Made by a program: the position numbers and the translations under genes. 64,000 nucleotides of DNA, taken from positions 186,001 to 250,000 of the forward strand of contig NZ_CP078069.1 of assembly GCF_019195435.1 (NCBI RefSeq). Direction: 5' to 3'. Below are positions 19,287 to 27,555 of the stretch, in pieces (the first letter of the stretch is position 1; each line of letters starts with the position of its first letter). The stretch is from Comamonas sp. NLF-1-9. GTDB lineage: Bacteria > Pseudomonadota > Gammaproteobacteria > Burkholderiales > Burkholderiaceae_C. The notes beneath the pieces were generated by a model. The model did not search any database and was not told the origin of the DNA. It saw only the letters and a program-made list of their open reading frames with translations.

Positions 19287-20378
19287 ATGCGTGCAAGCAC
19301 TCGCCCCGGCTCGCGTTGCCTGCAATGGTTGTCCGCCGCGCTGCTCGCCCTGGCGCTGACGGCGCCCGGGGCTCAGGCAGCCGGCAAGAAGGCGCCGGCC
19401 AAGAAGACCGTGGCCAGCAGCCAGGTCAAGCGCGCTCCCGCCAAGGCGACGGCGCACAAGGCCGCTCCCAAACGCAAGGCCCAGACTTCCGTCGCCCAGC
19501 GCAAGACGCGCGCGGCAAGCCGCAAGCACCATGTGGCGGCCGCGCCCGCTGTGTTGTCGGTCGGGCAGAAGATGGGCCTGCATGCCACCGCCGATCCGCT
19601 GGCGCTGGCCTCCAGCGTGGCGCTGGTGGTGGACCAGGATACGCACGAGGTCTTGCTAAGCAAGAACGACGAAGCGGTGCTGCCCATCGCCTCGCTCACC
19701 AAGCTGATGACCGGCCTGCTGATTTCCGAGGCCGAGCTGCCGATGGACACGCCGATCACCATCACCCAGGCCGATGTCGATACCGAGAAGGGCAGCCGCT
19801 CGCGCCTGGCGGTGGGCACGACGCTCACGCGCGGTGAACTGTTGCACCTGGCGCTGATGTCCAGCGAAAACCGCGCCGCCCATGCCCTGGGGCGCACCTA
19901 CCCCGGGGGGCTCGCGAACTTCGTGCAGCGCATGAACGCCAAGGCCGCGCAACTGGGCATGCACGACACGCACTATGTGGAGCCCACGGGGCTGTCGAGC
20001 CAGAACCGCTCCAGCGCGCGCGACCTGGCGCGGCTGGTGGGTGTGGCCTACGACGATGCGCTGCTGCGCGAGCTCACCACCTCGCCCGGCTACGAAGTGG
20101 AGGTGGGCAGCCGCACGCTGCAATACAACAACACCAACCGGCTGGTGAAGAGCCCGGCCTGGGACATTGGTCTGCAAAAGACCGGCTATATCTCCGAAGC
20201 CGGGCGCTGCCTGGTGATGCAGGCGGAGATCGCGGGGCGCAAGCTCATCATGGTGTTCCTCGACTCGGCCGGCAAATTCAGCCGCCTGGCCGATGCCGAG
20301 CGCGTGCGCTCCTGGCTGCAGGCCAGCCCGCGCCCGGCGGGCCACAAGGTGGCCAATTCGTTTGCAACCAATGGCTGA
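19287..20378 (+). CDS. pbpG: D-alanyl-D-alanine endopeptidase (PBP7/PbpG-like)
   Basis: A 363-residue periplasmic serine peptidase of the S11 family that cuts or trims peptidoglycan cross-links. A signal peptide of about 31 residues ends in AQA. It is followed by an unusual 50-residue Lys/Arg/Ala-rich linker (KKAPAKK, KRAPAKATAHK, PKRKAQ) that may bind the negatively charged wall. The penicillin-binding motifs are all present: SLTK in IASLTKLMTG, SEN in SSENRAAHALG, and KTG in LQKTGYISEAG. I chose ATG 19287 because GGAG precedes it and the signal peptide begins there. No C-terminal membrane anchor is seen, which favours PBP7 over PBP5. Confidence 0.9.
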   Translation: MRASTRPGSRCLQWLSAALLALALTAPGAQAAGKKAPAKKTVASSQVKRAPAKATAHKAAPKRKAQTSVAQRKTRAASRKHHVAAAPAVLSVGQKMGLHATADPLALASSVALVVDQDTHEVLLSKNDEAVLPIASLTKLMTGLLISEAELPMDTPITITQADVDTEKGSRSRLAVGTTLTRGELLHLALMSSENRAAHALGRTYPGGLANFVQRMNAKAAQLGMHDTHYVEPTGLSSQNRSSARDLARLVGVAYDDALLRELTTSPGYEVEVGSRTLQYNNTNRLVKSPAWDIGLQKTGYISEAGRCLVMQAEIAGRKLIMVFLDSAGKFSRLADAERVRSWLQASPRPAGHKVANSFATNG

Positions 20379-20401
20379 GCGCGCTGCACGCTGATCCATG
20401 T

Positions 20402-20424
20402 ACATGGCCCCCCGGGGGCCATGT
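20402..20424. terminator. Perfect inverted repeat between convergent genes
   Basis: An 11-base perfect inverted repeat (ACATGGCCCCC and its complement around one base) lies between the stops of the pbpG-like gene and the SDR gene. It would form a strong hairpin on either strand, but T runs are weak on both sides. A bidirectional terminator is likely. Confidence 0.6.
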
Positions 20425-20425
20425 G

Positions 20426-21184
20426 TCATTTCGGGGCCAGGCGGATCGCGCCGTCCAGGCGTATCACCTCGCCATTGAGCATGTCGTTTTCAAAGATGTG
20501 GCAGACCAGCTTGGCGTAGTCCTCGGGCGTGCCCAGGCGGCTCGGGAAGGGCACGCCTGCGGCCAGCGCATCCTGCACTTCCTTGGGCATGCCAAACAGC
20601 ATGGGCGTGCCGAAGATGCCCGGTGCTATCGTCATGTTGCGAATGCCGCTGCGCGCCAGGTCGCGCGCGATCGGCAGCGTCATGCCGACGACCCCGCCCT
20701 TGGATGCGGAATAGGCCGCCTGGCCGATCTGCCCGTCGTAGGCCGCGACGCTGGCGGTAGAGATGATGGCGCCGCGCTCGCCCGTGAGCTCGGCCTCGTT
20801 CCTGGCCATGGCCTCGGCCGCCAGGCGAATCATGTTGAAGCTGCCCACCAGGTTCACCGTGATGGTCTTGGTGAAGGTGGCCAGCTGGTGCGCCCCGTTC
20901 TTGCCTACGGTACGCTCGGCCGGTGCGATGCCGGCGCAGTTGACCAGACCCATGAGCTTGCCCAGCGCCGTCGCCTTGGCCACTACCGCCTGGCCGTCGG
21001 CTTCGCTGCTGACGTCGCAGCGCACGAAATGGCCCTTGATCTCGCGCGCGACCGCTTCGCCCTTGTCGGTCTGCATGTCTGCAATCACCACGGTGGCGCC
21101 GCGTGCGGCCAGCATGCGCGCCGTGCCCTCGCCCAGGCCCGAAGCGCCGCCCGTGACGATGAATACCTTGCCTTTGATGTCCAT
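20426..21184 (-). CDS. 3-hydroxyacyl-CoA dehydrogenase, SDR type (HSD17B10-like)
   Basis: A 252-residue short-chain dehydrogenase close to the type II 3-hydroxyacyl-CoA/2-methyl-3-hydroxybutyryl-CoA dehydrogenases. Motifs are [10 protein letters not shown] (NAD site), VNCAGIA, the catalytic Ser in [11 protein letters not shown] and YSASKGG. The tail with [10 protein letters not shown] and [15 protein letters not shown] is characteristic. The enzyme would oxidise 3-hydroxyacyl-CoA in fatty acid or isoleucine breakdown. Upstream lies a perfect 16-base palindrome of the kind bound by LiuR-type regulators of branched-chain amino acid degradation, which favours the isoleucine role. Confidence 0.87.
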   Translation of the reverse strand: MDIKGKVFIVTGGASGLGEGTARMLAARGATVVIADMQTDKGEAVAREIKGHFVRCDVSSEADGQAVVAKATALGKLMGLVNCAGIAPAERTVGKNGAHQLATFTKTITVNLVGSFNMIRLAAEAMARNEAELTGERGAIISTASVAAYDGQIGQAAYSASKGGVVGMTLPIARDLARSGIRNMTIAPGIFGTPMLFGMPKEVQDALAAGVPFPSRLGTPEDYAKLVCHIFENDMLNGEVIRLDGAIRLAPK

Positions 21185-21199
21185 GGGGTCCTCATGTAG

Positions 21200-21215
21200 T
21201 TGACGTTCACGTCAA
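21200..21215. promoter_or_regulatory. Candidate LiuR-type operator
   Basis: TTGACGTTCACGTCAA is a perfect inverted repeat (TTGACGT-TC-ACGTCAA) 15 bases before the SDR start codon. Symmetric ACGT half-sites of this spacing resemble the operator recalled for the MerR-family regulator LiuR. No regulator gene for it is in the window. Confidence 0.5.
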
Positions 21216-21230
21216 TTATCGCCGCGCGAT

Positions 21231-21255
21231 GAAAAAAGCCCGGCTAGGCCGGGCT
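21231..21255 (-). terminator. Rho-independent terminator after the iron-binding protein gene
   Basis: On the minus strand AGCCCGGC, a three-base loop and GCCGGGCT are followed by TTTTTT. It lies about 33 bases past the stop at 21288. Confidence 0.85.
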
Positions 21256-21287
21256 GCAAAACCTTGGATGGCAGAGCTGCTGGCGCT

Positions 21288-22355
21288 TCAGCGAAAACCG
21301 GCGCGGTCGAGCATCTGCTGCACGCGCGCCATGTTCTTGCCGACGACCGAGATGTGGATGGTTTCGGTCTTGAAGGGCTTGCCGCCGGTCATATCCTGCA
21401 GCGCGGTGTTGTCAAACTTCACCCCCTTGGCCGCGGGCCATTCGTTGTTGCCGTTGGCAAAGTAGTTCTGCGCCTCGGGGCTGGCCAGGTATTCGAGGAA
21501 CTTGATCGCGTTTTGCGGGTGCGGCGCATGGCGCGCCACCGCGCCGCCGGCGATGTTCACGTGCGTGCCCCAGGAATCCTGGTTGGGAAACACCGCAGCG
21601 ACCTTGGCGGCCACGGCCTGGTCCGCCGGCTTGTCCGAGCGCATCAGGCGCGCCAGGTAGTAGCTGTTGCTGACCGCGATCTCGCACTCGCCGGCGGCCA
21701 CCGCGCGGATCTGGTCGGTGTCGCCGCCCTTGGGCGGGCGCGCCATGTTGGCCACCACGCCTTTGAGCCAGGCTTCGGTTTTGGCTTCGCCCATGTGCTC
21801 GGCCAGGGTGCCGAACAGGCTCAGGTTGTAGGGGTGCGAGCCCGAGCGGATGCAGACCTTGCCCTTGTTCACCGGGTCGGCCAGCTTCTCGTAGCTGTCC
21901 ACGTCCTGCGCCTGCACCTTGTCCTTGGCGTAGACGATGATGCGCGCGCGTGTGGACAGGCCAAACCACTGGATGCCGCCGTCCGCGTCGGGCGTGGCGC
22001 GCAGGTTGGCGGGGATGAGCTCTTCGAGCAGCTTGGAGCGCACCGGCTTGAACAAGCCGTCCTGTTCGCCGCGGTAAAAGCGCGCGGCATCGACCAGCAG
22101 GATCACGTCGGCGGGCGAGGCGCTGCCCTCGGCCTTCAGGCGCGCCATGATGCCGGCGTCGTCGGCGTCGACGCGGTTGATCTTGATGCCGGTGGCCTTG
22201 GTGAAGCCCTCGTAGAGCATTTCGTCGGACGGATAGTGGCGCGCCGAATACAGGTTGAGCACCTGCTGCGACGCATCGGCCGCATCGGCGGCGCCTGCCG
22301 CGCCGCCCAGGGCGACGAGGCAGGCCGCCAGAAGGGTCTTGAGGGAGGAAATCAT
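21288..22355 (-). CDS. Ferric iron ABC transporter substrate-binding protein (FutA/FbpA type)
   Basis: A 355-residue periplasmic binding protein for Fe(III). A signal peptide of about 26 residues precedes VLNLYSARHYPSDEMLYEGF, the typical start of the mature FutA/FbpA fold. The iron-binding tyrosine pair is in SNSYYLARLM, and the ARAIIVYAKDKV-like hinge region (here TRARIIVYAKDK) is conserved. The permease and ATPase genes are not next to it. The start at 22355 gives a proper signal peptide. A Fur-box-like sequence lies about 43-61 bases upstream, so expression is likely iron-repressed. Confidence 0.88.
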   Translation of the reverse strand: MISSLKTLLAACLVALGGAAGAADAADASQQVLNLYSARHYPSDEMLYEGFTKATGIKINRVDADDAGIMARLKAEGSASPADVILLVDAARFYRGEQDGLFKPVRSKLLEELIPANLRATPDADGGIQWFGLSTRARIIVYAKDKVQAQDVDSYEKLADPVNKGKVCIRSGSHPYNLSLFGTLAEHMGEAKTEAWLKGVVANMARPPKGGDTDQIRAVAAGECEIAVSNSYYLARLMRSDKPADQAVAAKVAAVFPNQDSWGTHVNIAGGAVARHAPHPQNAIKFLEYLASPEAQNYFANGNNEWPAAKGVKFDNTALQDMTGGKPFKTETIHISVVGKNMARVQQMLDRAGFR

Positions 22356-22397
22356 GGGCTTGTGGTCGCTGAGGTTCTGAAAGCCCGAATCATAATT

Positions 22398-22416
22398 CAA
22401 ATGAGAATGGTTATCA
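22398..22416. promoter_or_regulatory. Fur box
   Basis: CAAATGAGAATGGTTATCA on the plus strand (TGATAACCATTCTCATTTG on the minus strand) closely matches the 19-base Fur consensus built from GATAAT hexamers. It sits in the promoter region of the iron-binding protein gene. Confidence 0.75.
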
Positions 22417-22445
22417 GTGCATTTGCACTCGGCTTGACCTGGCGC

Positions 22446-22474
22446 AAAAAAAAGCCCGGCATGAAGCCGGGCTT
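22446..22474 (-). terminator. Rho-independent terminator downstream of the phasin gene
   Basis: On the minus strand AAGCCCGGC and GCCGGGCTT form a 9-base stem around a five-base loop, followed by eight T (plus-strand 22446-22453). It lies about 135 bases after the phasin stop. Confidence 0.85.
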
Positions 22475-22560
22475 GAAGGGATCCAGAAATTGACATTTCG
22501 TGAGGATCCAAGGAGACAACCGAAACAGGTGGCTCGTTGCCAAGCCATGGTGGCGATTTT

Positions 22561-22574
22561 AAGGGTAAACCCTT
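22561..22574. promoter_or_regulatory. AAGGGTAAACCCTT palindrome
   Basis: AAGGGTAAACCCTT is an inverted repeat of AAGGGT and ACCCTT. Related palindromes occur at 31301-31318 and 59275-59288, each in an upstream region. Here it lies between the phasin stop and its terminator, about 205 bases before the iron-binding protein start. Confidence 0.4.
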
Positions 22575-22607
22575 GTCTCTATCAATCGCCCTGTTGTATT
22601 TGTGCGA

Positions 22608-23150
22608 TCAGCGCTTGCGGCCGGCAGCGGCCACCTTGCTGGCGCTGGTGCTCACGGCGTTGAAGTTGGCTTCGGCCATGTCGGTGGCTTGCTTGACGGC
22701 CTTTTGTACCGACTCGAAAGCGTTGTTCGCGGCCGACACGGCGCTCTTGAACACGGCCACCGAGGTCTCGGTGCCGGCAGGGGCGTTGCGCGCGGTGCTG
22801 TCCACGAAGTTGGTGAACGCACGCTGGGCTTCGTTGGCTTGCGCTTCGAAAGCACGGCCAAACGCGCTGCCGGTGCCGGCGGCGATGTCGTACAGATGAC
22901 GGCTGTAGGCCAGGGTCTTCTCGGCCAGGGGCTGGAACAGGCTGGCTTGCAGCGTCAGCAGCTCCTGGGCGTCCTTGGCGGACAGCACGGCCTGGGCGTG
23001 GGTGTTGGCTTCCGAGAGCGCGGCGCGCGAGGCGGTCACGTTCAGCTCGATCAGCCTTTCAACGCCTTCGAAGGCTTGGCTGGTCAGGCCGAACAGGGTT
23101 TCGAGGTTGGCCTTTTGGGCAGCCAGAATTTGTTCTTGCGGCAAAGACAT
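22608..23150 (-). CDS. phaP: Phasin family protein (polyhydroxyalkanoate granule)
   Basis: A 180-residue, almost entirely helical protein of the phasin family that coats polyhydroxyalkanoate granules. The N terminus [20 protein letters not shown] and the segment [20 protein letters not shown] are typical of the Burkholderiales phasin_2 domain. The rest is Ala-rich amphipathic helix. AGGAG precedes the ATG at 23150. Two near-identical palindromes upstream resemble binding sites of the granule-associated repressor PhaR. Together with the 3-hydroxybutyrate dehydrogenase at 12.1 kb it shows that the organism makes and uses PHB. Confidence 0.9.
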   Translation of the reverse strand: MSLPQEQILAAQKANLETLFGLTSQAFEGVERLIELNVTASRAALSEANTHAQAVLSAKDAQELLTLQASLFQPLAEKTLAYSRHLYDIAAGTGSAFGRAFEAQANEAQRAFTNFVDSTARNAPAGTETSVAVFKSAVSAANNAFESVQKAVKQATDMAEANFNAVSTSASKVAAAGRKR

Positions 23151-23215
23151 GGTGATACTCCTGATCAAAGATCCGCCTTGTGGGCGGGGGTTCATGGAAC
23201 TGCTCTGATCAACTT

Positions 23216-23291
23216 ATGTTGCAGTGCAGCATGACTCGAATTATAGGGATGCACAGCGCGATTGCAAGGCTTTTTTGTTGCAGTGCAACAT
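23216..23291. promoter_or_regulatory. Paired palindromes in the phasin promoter (PhaR-like sites)
   Basis: ATGTTGCAGTGCAGCAT (23216-23232) and TGTTGCAGTGCAACA (23276-23290) are two copies of one palindrome about 60 bases apart, 66-140 bases before the phasin start. TGC-rich repeats of this type are bound by PhaR in PHB producers; the assignment is inferred. Confidence 0.5.
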
Positions 23292-23369
23292 TTATTTGTT
23301 CCAAAGTGTTTTTCCGCTATCCGGGCGGCGCGCGGGACGCTTCCGGGCTGCTGGCACAATGAAGCACCC

Positions 23370-23837
23370 ATGGCAGCGTCCCTGAGCTCCCCGGCGCCTG
23401 AGCGCCCCGTCCCGCCCGCGCGCGGGGACTACCGCGTCTTTCGCTCCATCCCCACGCGCTGGAGCGACAACGACGTCTACGGTCACGTGAACAACGTCGT
23501 CTACTACAGCTGGTTCGACACGGCGGTGAACGCCTGGCTGATCGAGCGGGGGGTGCTGGACATCCATGGCGGCGACACCGTGGGTCTTGTCGTGCACACG
23601 CAGTGCCATTATTTTGCGCCGCTGGCCTTCCCGCAGACGGTGGAGGCCGGCCTGCGCGTGGTGCAGATCGGCCGCAGCAGCGTGCGCTACGAGCTGGCAC
23701 TGTTTGCCCAAGGGGCGCCGCTGGCAGCGGCTTGCGGGCATTTCGTCCATGTGTACGTGGGCCGCAGCGACCAGCGCCCACGGCCCTTGCCCCAGAAGCT
23801 GCGCCAGGCCTTGCAAGAGCTGTGCGCCGCGCACTGA
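23370..23837 (+). CDS. 4-hydroxybenzoyl-CoA thioesterase-type acyl-CoA thioesterase
   Basis: A 155-residue hotdog-fold thioesterase. The diagnostic segment is [22 protein letters not shown], with the catalytic Asp in the [11 protein letters not shown] block, followed by the [19 protein letters not shown] strand. It hydrolyses a short or aromatic acyl-CoA; the physiological substrate is unknown. The ATG at 23370 is the only reasonable start. The stop is 10 bases before pncB, so the two are probably one transcript. The gene is divergent from the phasin gene. Confidence 0.82.
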   Translation: MAASLSSPAPERPVPPARGDYRVFRSIPTRWSDNDVYGHVNNVVYYSWFDTAVNAWLIERGVLDIHGGDTVGLVVHTQCHYFAPLAFPQTVEAGLRVVQIGRSSVRYELALFAQGAPLAAACGHFVHVYVGRSDQRPRPLPQKLRQALQELCAAH

Positions 23838-23847
23838 TGGAACAAGC

Positions 23848-25047
23848 ATGATCATCCACAGCCTGCTGGATACCGACCTGTACAAGTTCACCATGATGCA
23901 GGTGGTGTTGCACCACTTCCCCGGTGCGCAGGTGCAATACCGCTTCAAGTGCCGCACGCCCGGAATCGATCTGGCGCCCTGCGTGGACGAGATCCGCGCC
24001 GAGATCCGCGCGCTGTGCAGTCTGCGCTTCAGCGAGGAAGAGCTTGCCTACCTGGCCTCGATGCGCTTCATCAAGAGCGACTTCGTGGACTTCCTCGGGC
24101 TGTTTCGGCTCAATGAAAAGTACATCGATGTCACGCCCCTGCCCACGGGCGAGATCGACATCAGCATCGTCGGGCCCTGGTTGCACACCATCCTCTTCGA
24201 GATTCCGGTGCTCTCCATCGTCAACGAGGTGTATTTTCGCCAGCGCTACCCCGAGCCCGATTACGCCGAAGGGCGCCGGCGCCTGGCGACCAAGGTGGCG
24301 CAGCTGCACGGCCCGGGGCTGGAGGCGCTGAAGATCGCCGACTACGGCACGCGCAGGCGCTTTTCGCGCGTGTGGCACGAAGAGCTGCTGCGCACCCTGG
24401 CCGAGCGCCTGGGCGTGGAGGACAAGCGCCGGGGCCTGGGCGGCAAGCTCGCGGGCACGAGCAACGTGCTCTACGCGATGAAGCTGGGCATGACGCCGCT
24501 GGGCACCATGGCGCACGAATACCTGCAGGCCTGCCAGGCGCTGGGCCCGCGCCTGCGCGACACCCAGGTCTACGGCTTCGAGGTCTGGGCCAAGGAGTAC
24601 CGCGGCGACCTGGGCATTGCGCTGTCGGACGTCTACGGCATGAACGCCTTCCTGCGCGACTTCGACCTGTACTTTTGCAAGCTCTTCGATGGTGCGCGCC
24701 ACGACAGCGGCGACCCCTTTGCCTGGGGCGAGCGCATGCTGCAGCATTACCGAGACAACCGGGTCGATCCGCTGTCCAAGATACTCATCTTCAGCGACGG
24801 CCTGACGGTGCCGCGCATCATCGAGCTCTACCGGCGCTTTCACGGGCGCTGCCAACTGGCGTTTGGCATAGGCACCAACCTCACCAACGACCTGGGCTAC
24901 GAGCCGCTGCAGATCGTCATCAAGATGACGCGCTGCAACGGCCAGCCGGTGGCCAAGCTGTCGGACGCGCCGGGCAAGAACATGTGCGACGACGAGAAAT
25001 ACCTGGCCTATCTGCGCCAGGTGTTCAACATTCCCGGCCCGGCCTGA
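23848..25047 (+). CDS. pncB: Nicotinate phosphoribosyltransferase
   Basis: A 399-residue enzyme that joins nicotinate and PRPP, using ATP, to make nicotinate mononucleotide in NAD salvage. Length equals that of the E. coli enzyme. Clear family blocks are [20 protein letters not shown] at the N terminus, [22 protein letters not shown] (with the His that is phosphorylated), [32 protein letters not shown] and [13 protein letters not shown]. The start at 23848 gives the canonical N terminus. It follows the thioesterase gene by 10 bases and precedes the antiporter gene by 39. Confidence 0.95.
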   Translation: MIIHSLLDTDLYKFTMMQVVLHHFPGAQVQYRFKCRTPGIDLAPCVDEIRAEIRALCSLRFSEEELAYLASMRFIKSDFVDFLGLFRLNEKYIDVTPLPTGEIDISIVGPWLHTILFEIPVLSIVNEVYFRQRYPEPDYAEGRRRLATKVAQLHGPGLEALKIADYGTRRRFSRVWHEELLRTLAERLGVEDKRRGLGGKLAGTSNVLYAMKLGMTPLGTMAHEYLQACQALGPRLRDTQVYGFEVWAKEYRGDLGIALSDVYGMNAFLRDFDLYFCKLFDGARHDSGDPFAWGERMLQHYRDNRVDPLSKILIFSDGLTVPRIIELYRRFHGRCQLAFGIGTNLTNDLGYEPLQIVIKMTRCNGQPVAKLSDAPGKNMCDDEKYLAYLRQVFNIPGPA

Positions 25048-25086
25048 GCCAGCGTGGGCGGGCAACAAGACAAGGAGAGACAAGCG

Positions 25087-26508
25087 ATGAGGTCGATGAG
25101 GGCAGGACGGGCGGCGGCCCTGGTCATGCTGGCGCTGGCGCCCATGGTGTGCGCGGCCGCCGAGGTGGACGGCGGCCAGCTTGCGGTCTGGTGGGGCGTG
25201 CCTTTTGCCGGCGTGCTGCTGTCGATAGCGCTGCTGCCGCTGCTCGCGCCGGTGCTCTGGCACCATCATTACGGCAAGATCACCGCGGCCTGGGCGCTGG
25301 CCTTCTTCATTCCGTTTGCGCTGCGCTTCGGCTGGGAGAGCGCGGGGCAGGGCCTGGTGCATGCGCTGGTGGCCGAGTACATCCCCTTCGTGATCCTGCT
25401 GACCGCGCTGTTCACCGTGGCCGGGGGCATCTACATCCGCGGCAACCTGCGCGGCACGCCGCTGCTGAACACCGGGATTCTGGCGGTGGGCGCGGTGCTG
25501 GCGAGCTTCATGGGCACGACCGGCGCGTCGATGCTGCTGATCCGCCCCTTGATCCGCGCCAACGACAACCGCCGGCATGTGGTGCATGTGGTGGTCTTTT
25601 TCATCTTCATCGTCTCCAACGCCGGCGGCTCGCTCACGCCGCTGGGCGATCCGCCGCTGTTTCTGGGCTTTCTGAAGGGCGTGAGCTTTTTCTGGACCGC
25701 CGAGCACGTGATCTTCGAGACCCTGTTCCTGGTGGGCGTGCTGCTGGCCTTGTTCTTCGCGCTGGACAGTTGGCTGTTTGCGCGCGCAGGCGAGCTCGAT
25801 CGCCCCGACCCGACGCCCGACGCGGCCGAGCCGGCGCTGGGCTTTGACGGCAAGATCAACTTCCTGCTGCTGCTGGTAATCGTCGCGCTGGTGCTGCTCA
25901 GCGGCGTCTGGAAGTCGCCCCTGCAATGGGACGTGGCCGGCACGCCGGTAGGCCTGCCCTCGCTGGTGCGCGATCTGGGCATGGTGGCGGTGACGCTGGC
26001 TTCGCTGGCGCTCACGCCGCACGCGGTGCATGAGGCCAACCAGTTCAGCTGGGGCCCGATGCAAGAGGTGGCCAAGCTGTTTGCCGGCATCTTCCTGACC
26101 ATCATTCCGGTGATCGCCATGCTGCGCGCCGGCGTTCAAGGCCCCTTCGGCCCCATCGTCGCGGCCGTCACCGGCGCCGACGGGCAGCCGATTCCGGCGA
26201 TGTATTTCTGGGCTTCGGGCATGCTCTCGTCGGTGCTGGACAACGCACCTACCTACCTGGTGTTCTTCAACACCGCCGGGGGCGACGCCGCGACGCTCAT
26301 GAGCACGCATGCGCAGACGCTGGCGGCGGTGTCCATAGGCTCGGTCTTCATGGGCGCGATCACCTACATCGGCAACGCGCCCAACCTCATGGTCAAGGCG
26401 ATCGCCGAAGACCGCGGCGTGAAGATGCCCAGCTTCTTCGGCTACATGCTCTGGTCGGTCGGCATCCTGGTGCCGTTGTTCATCGCCATCACCTGGATGT
26501 TTTTCTGA
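25087..26508 (+). CDS. Sodium:proton antiporter (ion transporter superfamily)
   Basis: A 473-residue inner-membrane transporter with about 12 hydrophobic segments and a short signal-like N terminus ending in VCAAA. Characteristic conserved blocks are FMGTTGASMLLIRPLIRAN, FIVSNAGGSLTPLGDPPLFLGF and the mirrored SSVLDNAPTYLVFF plus TYIGNAPNLMVKAI, as expected for the two re-entrant hairpins of NhaD/CitT-like antiporters. The family usually exchanges sodium for protons; substrate choice is not provable here. AAGGAG precedes the ATG. It is followed 17 bases later by the hydroxyacid dehydrogenase gene. Confidence 0.82.
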   Translation: MRSMRAGRAAALVMLALAPMVCAAAEVDGGQLAVWWGVPFAGVLLSIALLPLLAPVLWHHHYGKITAAWALAFFIPFALRFGWESAGQGLVHALVAEYIPFVILLTALFTVAGGIYIRGNLRGTPLLNTGILAVGAVLASFMGTTGASMLLIRPLIRANDNRRHVVHVVVFFIFIVSNAGGSLTPLGDPPLFLGFLKGVSFFWTAEHVIFETLFLVGVLLALFFALDSWLFARAGELDRPDPTPDAAEPALGFDGKINFLLLLVIVALVLLSGVWKSPLQWDVAGTPVGLPSLVRDLGMVAVTLASLALTPHAVHEANQFSWGPMQEVAKLFAGIFLTIIPVIAMLRAGVQGPFGPIVAAVTGADGQPIPAMYFWASGMLSSVLDNAPTYLVFFNTAGGDAATLMSTHAQTLAAVSIGSVFMGAITYIGNAPNLMVKAIAEDRGVKMPSFFGYMLWSVGILVPLFIAITWMFF

Positions 26509-26525
26509 GCGAGGGGGCAAAGCCC

Positions 26526-27491
26526 ATGTCCAAAGCGCAAGTGCTGGTTGCCTGTGTCGTCTTTCCCGAGGTGCTCGACGCGCTGCGTGCGCACTTCGAG
26601 GTGCAGGCGATCGGCGAGGGCGAGGTCTGGCACCAGCAGGACTTCGTGCAGCGCCTGGCGGGCAAGCAGGGCGCCTTCATCACCGGCGCGCACCGCATCG
26701 ACGCCCAGGCGCTGGCGGCGGCGTCCGAGCTGAAGATCGTCGCCAACATGTCCGCGGGCTACAACAACCTGGACGTGGCGGCGATGACGGCCGCGGGCGT
26801 GGTCGGCACCAATACGCCCGACGTGCTGACCGAAACCACGGCCGACTTCGGCTTTGCGCTGCTGATGGCCGCCGCGCGGCGCATGCTCGAGGCAGAGAAA
26901 TTCCTGCGCGCCGGGCGCTGGCAGCGCTGGCGCTACGACATGTTTGCCGGGCGCGACGTGCACGGCAGCACGCTGGGCATCCTTGGCATGGGCCGCATAG
27001 GCCAGGCCATCGCTCAGCGCGGCGCCTGGGGCTTTGGCATGGAGGTGCTCTACCACAACCGCCACCGGCTCGATGCGCGCACCGAAGAGCTGTGCAAGGC
27101 GCGCTACGTCGGCATGCAGGAGCTGCTGGCCGAGTCCGACCATCTGATGCTGGTGCTGCCCTACACCGCGCAGGCACACCACATCATCGGCGCGCCAGAG
27201 CTTGCGCGCATGAAGCCCACGGCCACGCTGGTGAACATCGGCCGCGGCGGCCTGGTCGATGAAGACGCGCTGGCGCGCGCGCTCGCGGACGGCCGTCTGG
27301 CGGCGGCCGGGCTGGACGTGTTTGAGGGCGAGCCTCGGGTGAACCCCGCGCTGCTCAAGCTGCCCAACGTGGTTCTGACCCCGCACATCGCCAGCGCCAC
27401 CGTGCCCACGCGTCGGGCCATGGCGCAACTGGCTGCGGACAACCTGATTTCCTTCTTCGCCGGCAGCGGCCCGCTGACACCGGTGAATTGA
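26526..27491 (+). CDS. D-2-hydroxyacid dehydrogenase (glyoxylate/hydroxypyruvate reductase type)
   Basis: A 321-residue NAD(P)-dependent dehydrogenase of the D-isomer 2-hydroxyacid family. The cofactor loop is LGILGMGRIGQAIAQR. The catalytic Arg lies in VNIGRGGLVDEDALARAL, the Glu in AGLDVFEGEP and the His in LTPHIASAT. The substrate-binding NMSAGYNNLDVAA matches GhrB/GyaR-like enzymes that reduce glyoxylate or hydroxypyruvate. It probably acts in the cytoplasm. A copy of the dispersed repeat begins 2 bases after the stop. Confidence 0.88.
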   Translation: MSKAQVLVACVVFPEVLDALRAHFEVQAIGEGEVWHQQDFVQRLAGKQGAFITGAHRIDAQALAAASELKIVANMSAGYNNLDVAAMTAAGVVGTNTPDVLTETTADFGFALLMAAARRMLEAEKFLRAGRWQRWRYDMFAGRDVHGSTLGILGMGRIGQAIAQRGAWGFGMEVLYHNRHRLDARTEELCKARYVGMQELLAESDHLMLVLPYTAQAHHIIGAPELARMKPTATLVNIGRGGLVDEDALARALADGRLAAAGLDVFEGEPRVNPALLKLPNVVLTPHIASATVPTRRAMAQLAADNLISFFAGSGPLTPVN

Positions 27492-27492
27492 G

Positions 27493-27549
27493 CATCAAAC
27501 AGGGCTCCAGCGCTTGCTCATCAAGCGCGACTAGCTATTGTTTTCGTAG
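27493..27549 (+). repeat. Dispersed stem-loop repeat, copy 5
   Basis: The segment reads CATCAAACAGGGCTCC, AGCGCTTGCTCATCAAGCGC and GACTAGCTATTGTTTTCGTAG. The arms GCGCTTG and CAAGCGC are perfect. It fills the whole gap between the hydroxyacid dehydrogenase gene and rmuC and ends 6 bases before the rmuC ATG, leaving no room for a conventional ribosome binding site. Confidence 0.7.
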
Positions 27550-27555
27550 TTGATC

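Noticed and set aside
23317..26520. Open frame of more than 1000 codons on the minus strand across pncB and the antiporter
   Set aside because: It is antisense to two well-identified genes and is low-complexity His/Arg/Gln-rich sequence with no family match that I can see.
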